Assembly: GCF_032854445.1 (NCBI RefSeq)
Contig: NC_088296.1
Span: 11,818,706-11,882,705, forward strand
Origin: Liolophura sinensis
Taxonomy: Eukaryota > Mollusca > Polyplacophora > Chitonida > Chitonidae
DNA: 64,000 nt
Direction of reading: 5' to 3'
Of this stretch, positions 57,007 to 64,000 are shown piece by piece. Both the position numbers and the translations under genes were made by a program. A model generated the notes under the pieces. It was not told where the DNA came from and ran no database searches. It worked only from the letters and a program-made list of their open reading frames with translations. Numbering within the stretch: position 1 is the first letter of the stretch; each line of letters starts with the position of its first letter.

Positions 57007-60000
57007 ATTGACGATACAACTTATCGAATATACGAAGGAAAAATTAAAACAACACAACCTGTACAAACGCCATAATAAAATGTAAGGTTTGATTAATTTC
57101 CAGCTTTACAAGCGCAACAACAACGACGGGACATATGTTTTGTTGAATCAGTGGAATATTTCCAGAGAGAATTTGGTACTATTGAGTATTGTATGGCCTT
57201 TCTATCAAAAGTGTTGGTGACAATCTGTTAAATAAAGCAATATGTTTCTTGTGTCAATAATTTAGGCATCAATGACATTAAATCTGATTGTTATTTAATG
57301 TTTATGGTTAATTAAGGTGAAAGTAAAAATTAGTAATTCAGCAGTTTTGGTGACATTTTCCAAACTTATTTTACAGAGGCATCAAGATGGTAAGTATGCC
57401 ACATATTTTTAAGCACAAAGGAAAAAAAGGAAATCTCTCTTGAATTAGGGGTATAACTTCAGAAATATGCCTATTTCAGTTCAGTTTCTCTTATTTTTTA
57501 ATATATGTATATCATGCTTCTTTGTATTTCTAATAATGCTAGATGTTTGAGTTTGTTTTTTTTGAGTTACATTTTTTAGCTGAGGAACTTCTGAAAGTTT
57601 AACAGAAATGACAGCAGTATGAGTTCTTAATAGTCCATGGATACAAAAAGTTAACACAAACAATGGTGGAAACGGTGTAGGAGTGATCATTATTTCTTTT
57701 TCATTTCTTCCTAATTTTCTAATCTATGATTGTAAAATGCTAAAAGTGCATGTCATCATGATTAAATTAATTTTAGCGTAAACAAGTTTGTAATTAGTAA
57801 GCTCAGCAATTTACAAAATGGGACAGCCTTTCCTGTTTTAACAGGTGAAAGCATATTTAAACCAGGAGAATCTTACAATGTACGGTTATCAAACATTCAC
57901 ACAGTCCAGTTTTTTGTTTATTATGCATATTACGGCTTTGTTCACTTCAGCTTGGAAGAAGCTGTGAAAGAGGCAGAAAAGCCTTCCAATGTGGACATCC
58001 AGTTGTTGTTGTCAAATGTTCAACATTCCCAGAGAATGATATTGGGACTGGCACAACATGAGCCTAATGAACCCTTCAGGGTAAGGCATAGGCTGTTTAG
58101 GGGACAGTCCTTAAAGCTGTACAAGTACATGTATGAGTCTTTTGGGAAAGAAAGCTTTTATATTATTATTAATTAATTTTCTTTCTGTTTTATAAATTAA
58201 AAGGTAAAAATTTGAGGTATGTGGCTTAAAAAAAGTTTTTTACCTTTGTACAAGAAAAATGTGATGGAAAATAAATTCCCAAGGAAAGCAAAGTAAATGC
58301 TTTTTTGGCAAAAATGCATGCAATGTTTGCCCAGGTTAATACTTAATAGGCAGTCAAGTGCATCTCAGAATCACTTTTCTCTTTTTAAAATTTTCTTGGC
58401 ATCAGTAACTTTTGTTTTTGACTGTAATGTGGTACAATACATGCACTTGTATATATTATCCTTAAATTCTGTGGAATTCTGACTAATGTTTTTCTGTTTC
58501 ATCACAAATACATGTAGACAGCTTTACATCAGCTAGCTCAGACATTGGAAGGACAGAGTAACCTGCTGTTTGCAAAGATGAGATAACTGGATCAGCAACA
58601 AAACGAGCAAAAGAAGACCTCACCAAGGAAGAGACGCACCAAGGAAGAAGGTTCAGCTACCCTTGTCAGAGATAAATATAATTTAAAAGATTTGATATTG
58701 TTTATATTTTGGGGGGCTTTCAGATTATTTGAGCATTCATATTGTTCTTTAAATGAAGACCACGAAGGACACAAACAACTAGAAATGACCACTCAAGCAC
58801 TGGATTTCCATTTTCAAAATTAAATCATAATTTATAATTCCATTCCAAGAATATCAACTTCAACAATGTTGAAAAATTGATGAGATTGTTCAGTGCTGAC
58901 CAAGCCCTTTAATTTAAATATAATAGAGGAATACTAGACAAAAATGCTTGACGTGGATGACAACATACTCTTTGCAGACAAAAAGAACTTAGCATTCTCT
59001 TATCTGACCACCTTTAGATTTTTTCTTAAAATCCTACAAGCAGCAACACGTACCATAAATCAGTTCGTGTATGTAAAAGAAAAAATGACGATGAATTGTT
59101 TTCCTTACTGGACACACTAACATCTGCAGCTAACACTGAATGTCTTGTCACTTAATACCTGGTACTGTTGCAGAAATAGAGTGCAGTGCCCATGCTAGTG
59201 GAGACAGTGCAGAGAAGTTTAACAGATCGCTGGCTATTGAGGAAACTATCGTAAGAAAGAGCAGCATCAAATTCAGTGATGTGGCAGGGTTATATGAGGC
59301 AAAACAAACTCTGCGAGAAGCTATCATTATGCCACTTCAATATCCACAATTATTCACAGGTAATTTACATATTTGACGAATTTGAAGAATACGATACAAG
59401 ATAGGACATCTTGTGTAGATAGGACATTATTACATAGATAGGATATTATTAAGGCTTGGTTTCCAGTCTTACGTGGGAAGGTATGTCAGCAAATTGCAGC
59501 TGGTTGTGGGTTTTCCTGGAGCTCTGCCCTGTTTCCTCCCAACATAATCCTGATTGCCGTTCTATAAATGATAATTATTTACGATCTCCTGATGTCAGTC
59601 AGATGTGTGAATTTGTTTTTGATGATATCTTTGTTCATACCTGGGATTAAGATAGACTATCTCACTTAAGATAAGTTATACTTAACTAAACATTGAAATC
59701 TTGAAAGCAACCCATGTCAAACAGCGAATGTACACAACGTACACAAAATGATCAGCAGTTAAGATTTAAGATCTATTTGTGTGCTTAGATAGTGAATTAC
59801 TAAAATATTCAGATCTCTCTGTTTCTGATATTCAAGGAAAATTATTGTGTAAAATACTGCTCACGTGTCCCATCCAGCGCATCAACCATTTTTTTTAAAT
59901 AGTATAGTTTATACTACTGCACAGCTCAAGACATGTAACTGATGGACAAATAGATGAGTCTTGCTTTGTTCCTGTACTGTGAGGGATTAGCTCAAAATTT

Positions 60001-60114
60001 GACTGAGTTCTGCATGTTCTCGTCCATGCCATTGTCTTACAATATCAGACAGAATATAAATTGATATATTCCGATCAGGTGGAAGAAAGCCGTGGAAGAG
60101 GATATTACTGTATA
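57007..60114 (+). pseudogene. Inverted pseudogene copy of the 5' half of the VPS4-like gene
   Basis: Exon relics in order: 57007-57037, 57377-57389, 57951-58080, 58518-58650, 59174-59359 and a truncated 60079-60114. They correspond to exons 1-6 of the gene at 15,728-29,042, and relics 1-5 have identical lengths. Lesions: the start ATG is ATT at 57007-57009; the exon 1 donor GTAAGA has become GAAAAA; a CAA codon in exon 4 is TAA at 58584-58586; exon 6 stops after encoding KRILLY, and the next 385 or so bases (Walker A and pore loop) are deleted; the 49-nt exon 7 is missing from the matching place near 61,140. No functional ATPase can come from this copy. Confidence 0.88.
59456..59575 (+). mobile_element. 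SINE family A fragment, arm 2 counterpart
   Basis: TTACGTGGGAAGGTATGTCA, then TGTTTCCTCCCAACATAATC. Partner of the fragment at 26,362-26,505. Confidence 0.75.
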
Positions 60115-61851
60115 GTTCATTGCTCCAAACTAGCAGGCTATTTCAGATAAGAATGATTTGTTGTTACTATAATTTAAATCACGGTGACTGTGGATGGAGC
60201 CATGTATTAAGGATCACTTAGCTTGTTGCAGCCATGATTCAAGTGTTGGATCAGCTGTCAGGTTTGATTCTAGGTTCTGATGCCCAGACATTCCATTTCC
60301 TAATTTTCTCCCAAATGTGTCCTTTTTCTAAAGGCAAAAACTAGGCCAAAGATGACTCAACTGAATTCACTCATTCAGCTGTCTTAATGAGTGCCCCCCA
60401 GTTTATAATATCACCAGGGTACATGTACTGCCCCTTAGTTCCTTCTAGTGGATTTGGACCAAGTGCCAGAAGCTGCAGTTTCACATCATGAAGTTTTATA
60501 GTATCAAGGTTGTCTAAAATGCAGCTTCAGTCCCAAGAGAGGCCAGGAGGAAATATTAAACTGATATGAAAGATATCCCATGTAATATAGTTATCACCTC
60601 ATTTCAAAAGAATTTTCAATGAATGACTCTATTTAACCCCTAGAAGTAAAGAGTCCTCAAAAACAAAATCCTCAGCACTGCCTGTAAGATTTTCCTGATG
60701 TGATGTGATAAAATTCCTTATGTGACAATGAATCAGGCAGATATGACCTCAAAGAAGGCAGTTATATATTCTGGAATTACGTCATCGGCGTTTAAGACGT
60801 CATTTGAGATTATACATAAATGATGGGTGACGTCATGTGTTCTTGTAAGACGTAACACCAGGCAAAATTGGAATCGACAGAAAACTTTTGTTTCCGTATT
60901 ATCCTCCCAAACTACCAACAGCGGCTTTAATAAAAATGCATTTTTTTCACAATTTAAGAAAGCAATTCCGACTCTCTCGATCCATATAATTTAACCTTGC
61001 TTTTAGGACATACAAGTCTTGACACTGAAGTAGGTCTTTAAACCTGATTAAAGATTTTACATCTTTGTATGCAGGTATTCCTTTCAAAAGAAATGTTTAG
61101 TAATTGTCTGATTTTCTTTTTATTTACCTTCATTATCACCAACATATAGTTCTATGGGAACGCATCAAACCAAATTGGATGTGATGCTTATAAAAATATT
61201 CAGTGTAATCATAAGAAAATGGATGTAGTTATTGAATAGGGTTTGCAGCTTAAGAAGACCCCAGCCCTCCCTCTATTAAACAGACAATACTGAAGGCCTT
61301 CGGCCAAAATCCATATACCAAGAACAGCTGAAATTAGTGCTGTTCACTAAATATCAGACTTGGATGCCTATCTGTACCATTTATAATGTTAAAGTTAAAT
61401 CCTTGAAAAAGTTATGATGCGACCTGCTCGGGAGCTCATTACTAATTTTGAAAGGTAACAAAAGTGAGGCTGATATTCTTGGTTGTGGAGAGAACTCTCC
61501 TGGATGTAGAGAAACAATTTGCACAGTTTTATGAGGATTGTATCTTTAATGACTCAAACAAATCCTTTTTAGTATCATTTTGATAATAATTCTATGCATA
61601 TCTTCTGGCTAGAAAAGTGCTTTAGTGGTTGAAAAAGATTTATTGTAAGTTAGAACTGTACAGTTGAGCTTGTAAAAAGTTAGTGAACTGTGCATTCAGT
61701 ATGCATTGACTAAAAGCAAAGGACATTATAGGTGTACATGCATGTCGGATTTCAGACACATAAAGATAAACATATAATATGCTAATATGTATAATGTGGA
61801 TATTTTATGGTCAATATCAACAAAGCATCATTACTATGATCATGTAATTCA
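60115..61851 (+). other. Arm 2 sequence beyond the pseudogene's last exon relic
   Basis: Matches arm 1 introns 6-7 in reverse (for example GATTCTAGGTTCTGATGCCC near 60,266 against 25,370-25,400). The 49-nt exon 7 is absent from the expected place near 61,140. No other coding sequence. Confidence 0.65.
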
Positions 61852-64000
61852 TGAGTTGGTTGGACCCTTTTGTCATGAAACGGTTGAACCTTTTTGTCAT
61901 GAATTGGTTGGACCTTTTTGTCATGAATTGGTTGAACCCTTTTGTCATGAATTGGTTGGAAACTATTGTCATGGATTGGTTGGACCTTTTTGTCATGAAT
62001 TGGTTGGACCTTTTTGTCATGAATTGGTTGAACCCTTTTGTCATGAATTGGTTGGAAACTATTGTCATGAATTGGTTGGACCTTTTTGTCATGAATTGGT
62101 TGGACCCTGTTGTCATGAATTGGTTGAACCCTTTTGTCATGAATTGGTTGGACACTTTTGTCATAAATTGGTTGGACCCTTTTGTCATGAATTGGTTGGA
62201 CCCTTTTGTCATGAATTGGTTGGACCCTTTTGTCATGAATTGGTTGGACGCTTTTGTCATGAATTGGCTGGACCTTTTTTTTTCATGAATCAGTTGGACA
62301 CTTTTGTCATAAATTGGTTGGACCTTTTTGTCATAAATCAGTTGAACCCTTTTGTTATGAATTGTTTGGATCTTTTTTCATGAATCGGTTGGACCTTTTG
62401 TCATAAATTGGTTTAACCCTTTTGTCATGAATTGGTTAGACCCTATTGTCATGAATAGGTTGGACTCTTTTGTTATGAATTGGTTGGACCTTTTTGTCAT
62501 GAATTGGTTGGACCCTTTTGTCATGAATTGGTTGGACCTTTTTGTCATGAATTGGTTGGACCCTTTTGTCATGAATTGGTTGGACCCTTTTGTCATGAAT
62601 TGGTTGGACCTTTTTGTCATGAATTGGTTGGACCCTTTTGTCATGAATTGGTTGGACCTTTAGTAATGAATTGGTTGGACCCTGTTGTCATGAATTGGTT
62701 GGACCTTTTTGTCATGAATTGGTTGGACCCTTTTGTTATGAATTGGTTGGACCCTTTTGTCATGAATCGGTTGGATCCTTTTGTCATGAATTGGTTGGAC
62801 CTTTTTGTCATGAATTGGTTGGACCCTTTTGTCATGAATTGGTTGTACCATTTTGTCATGAATTGGTTGGACTCCTTTTTCATGAATTGGTTGGACCTTT
62901 TTGTCATGAATTGGTTGAACCCTTTTTTCATGAATTGGTTGGACTCTTTTGTCATAAATTGGTTGGACCGTTTTGTTATGAATTGGTTGGACCCTGTTGT
63001 CATGAATTGGTAGGACACTTTTGTCATGCATTGGTTGGACCATTTTGTCATGGATTGGTTGAACCCTTTTGTCATGAAATGGTTGGACCCTGTTGTCATG
63101 AATTGGTTGGACATTTAGTAATGAATTGGTTGGACCCTGTTGTCATGAATTGGTTAGACCCTATTGTCATGAATAGGTTGAACTCTTTTGTCATGAATTG
63201 GTTGGACCCTTTGTTATGAATTGGTTGGACCTTTTTGTCATGAATTGGTTGGACCCTTTTGTCATGAATTGGTTGGACCCTTTTGTCATGAATTGGTTGG
63301 ACCTTTTTGTCATGAATTGGTTGGACCCTTTTGTCATGAATTGGTTGGACTCTTTTTTCATGAATTGGTTGAACCCTTTTGTCATGAATTGGTTGGGCCC
63401 TTTTGTCATGAATTGGTTGGACCTTTTTGTCATGAATTGGTTGGGCCCTTTTGTCATGAATTGGTTGGACTCTTTTTTCATGAATTGGTTGAACCCTTTT
63501 GTCATGAATTGGTTGGACCTTTTTGTCATGAATTGGTTGTACCCTTTTGTTATGAATTGGTTGGACCCTTTTGTCATGAATCGGTTGGACCCTTTTGTCA
63601 TGAATTGGTTGGACCTTTTTGTCATGAATTGGTTGGACCCTGTTGTCATGAATTATTTGAACCCTTTTGTCATGAATTGGTTGGACTCTTTTTTCATGAA
63701 TTGGTTGGACCTTTTTGTCATGAATTGGTTGAACCCTTTTTTCATGAATTGGTTGGACTCTTTTGTCATAAATAGGTTGGACCTTTTTGTTATGAATTGG
63801 TTGGACCCTGTTGTCATGAATTGGTAGGACACTTTTGTCATGCATTGGTTGGACCATTTTGTCATGAATTGGTTGAACCCTTTTGTCATGAAATGGTTGG
63901 ACCCTGTTGTCATGAATTGGTTGGACCTTTAGTAATGAATTGGTTGGACCCTGTTGTCATGAATTGGTTAGACCCTATTGTCATGAATAGGTTGAACTCT
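61852..64000 (+). repeat. 24-bp minisatellite, about 90 copies, expanded in arm 2, truncated by window end
   Basis: The unit is TTGGTTGGACCCTTTTGTCA + TGAA, the reverse complement of the arm 1 array, with many point variants (GACCTTTTTG, GACCCTGTTG, GACTCTTTTT). Variant blocks recur with a higher-order period of about 814 bp. All six frames can stay open because 24 is a multiple of three; the many apparent proteins ([32 protein letters not shown] repeats) are not genes. Confidence 0.96.

Larger units (their letters stand above)
55322..64000 (+). repeat. Arm 2 of the inverted segmental duplication (degenerate, runs off window)
   Basis: Inverted counterpart of arm 1. It begins within the same SINE as arm 1 ends in, passes through the shared SINE (55,508-55,690) and the pseudogene exons, and reaches the 24-bp array at 61,852. 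It is shorter than arm 1 before the array because of deletions. Whether the homology resumes beyond the array (exons 8-11) cannot be seen. Confidence 0.87.

Noticed and set aside
61787-64000. Long open frames of 8-residue repeats ([24 protein letters not shown]) on both strands
   Set aside because: They are translations of the 24-bp minisatellite, open in every frame because the unit is a multiple of three; no start context, domain or splice structure supports a protein.
23007-64000. Assembly artefact (collapsed or misjoined haplotypes) as the source of the inverted arms
   Set aside because: The arms differ by many substitutions, a private SINE, a large deletion and strongly different array lengths, and one copy is a multiply disabled pseudogene; a simple misassembly would give near-identical arms. 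Long reads are still needed for proof.
1-64000. Retroviral or LTR-element coding genes
   Set aside because: No reverse transcriptase, integrase or capsid motif and no long terminal repeats were seen; mobile DNA here is SINE and MITE type.

Overview
The window is animal nuclear DNA: AT-rich, gene-sparse, with introns bounded by GT-AG, many short exons, and a dense load of tRNA-derived SINEs, small TA-flanked inverted-repeat elements and minisatellites. The commonest SINE has a tRNA-like head, a long conserved central/3' domain and an (AAAT)n tail. As far as I know this type is typical of molluscs and their relatives, so a lophotrochozoan, most likely a mollusc, is my best guess. Nothing supports a bacterial or viral origin.

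Three multi-exon genes and one pseudogene can be read. (1) Minus strand, 13,423 to beyond the left edge: short phase-matched 5' exons encoding a possible membrane segment and a helical stretch lead into at least four tandem RRM-type exons resembling the N-terminal RRMs of PARP14/PARP10-type proteins; any macrodomain or PARP domain would lie off the window. (2) Minus strand, 29,042-15,728: a complete 11-exon VPS4/SKD1-type AAA ATPase (438 codons plus stop; all phases agree) with Walker A, pore loop, Walker B, sensor 1, arginine fingers and the VPS4-type C-terminal helix. (3) Plus strand, 38,454-52,546: an 11-exon, 266-residue secreted protein with a signal peptide, three Lys-Arg-Thr sites and no cysteine after the signal; family not recognised. 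(4) Plus strand, 57,007-60,114: an inverted, degenerate copy of the 5' half of the VPS4-like gene, with start loss, donor loss, a nonsense codon, deletion of the Walker A part and loss of the next exon.

The VPS4-like gene and its pseudogene belong to a large inverted duplication: arm 1 about 23,007-30,877 and arm 2 about 55,322 to the right edge. They are separated by about 24.4 kb that contains the secreted-protein gene. A 24-bp minisatellite at the inner end of arm 1 has about 13 copies; in arm 2 it has grown to about 90 copies and runs off the window, with a higher-order period of about 814 bp.

Many long open frames in the window are artefacts of tandem arrays whose unit is a multiple of three (24, 51, 81, 105 bp) or lacks stops in every minus frame (20 bp). 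The most unusual array is at 15,838-17,165, in the last intron of the VPS4-like gene: its repeat unit appears to derive from that intron's 3' splice site plus the start of the last exon, so many decoy acceptors precede the real one. Exon boundaries are from reading splice sites and phase by eye; no search or transcript data were available.
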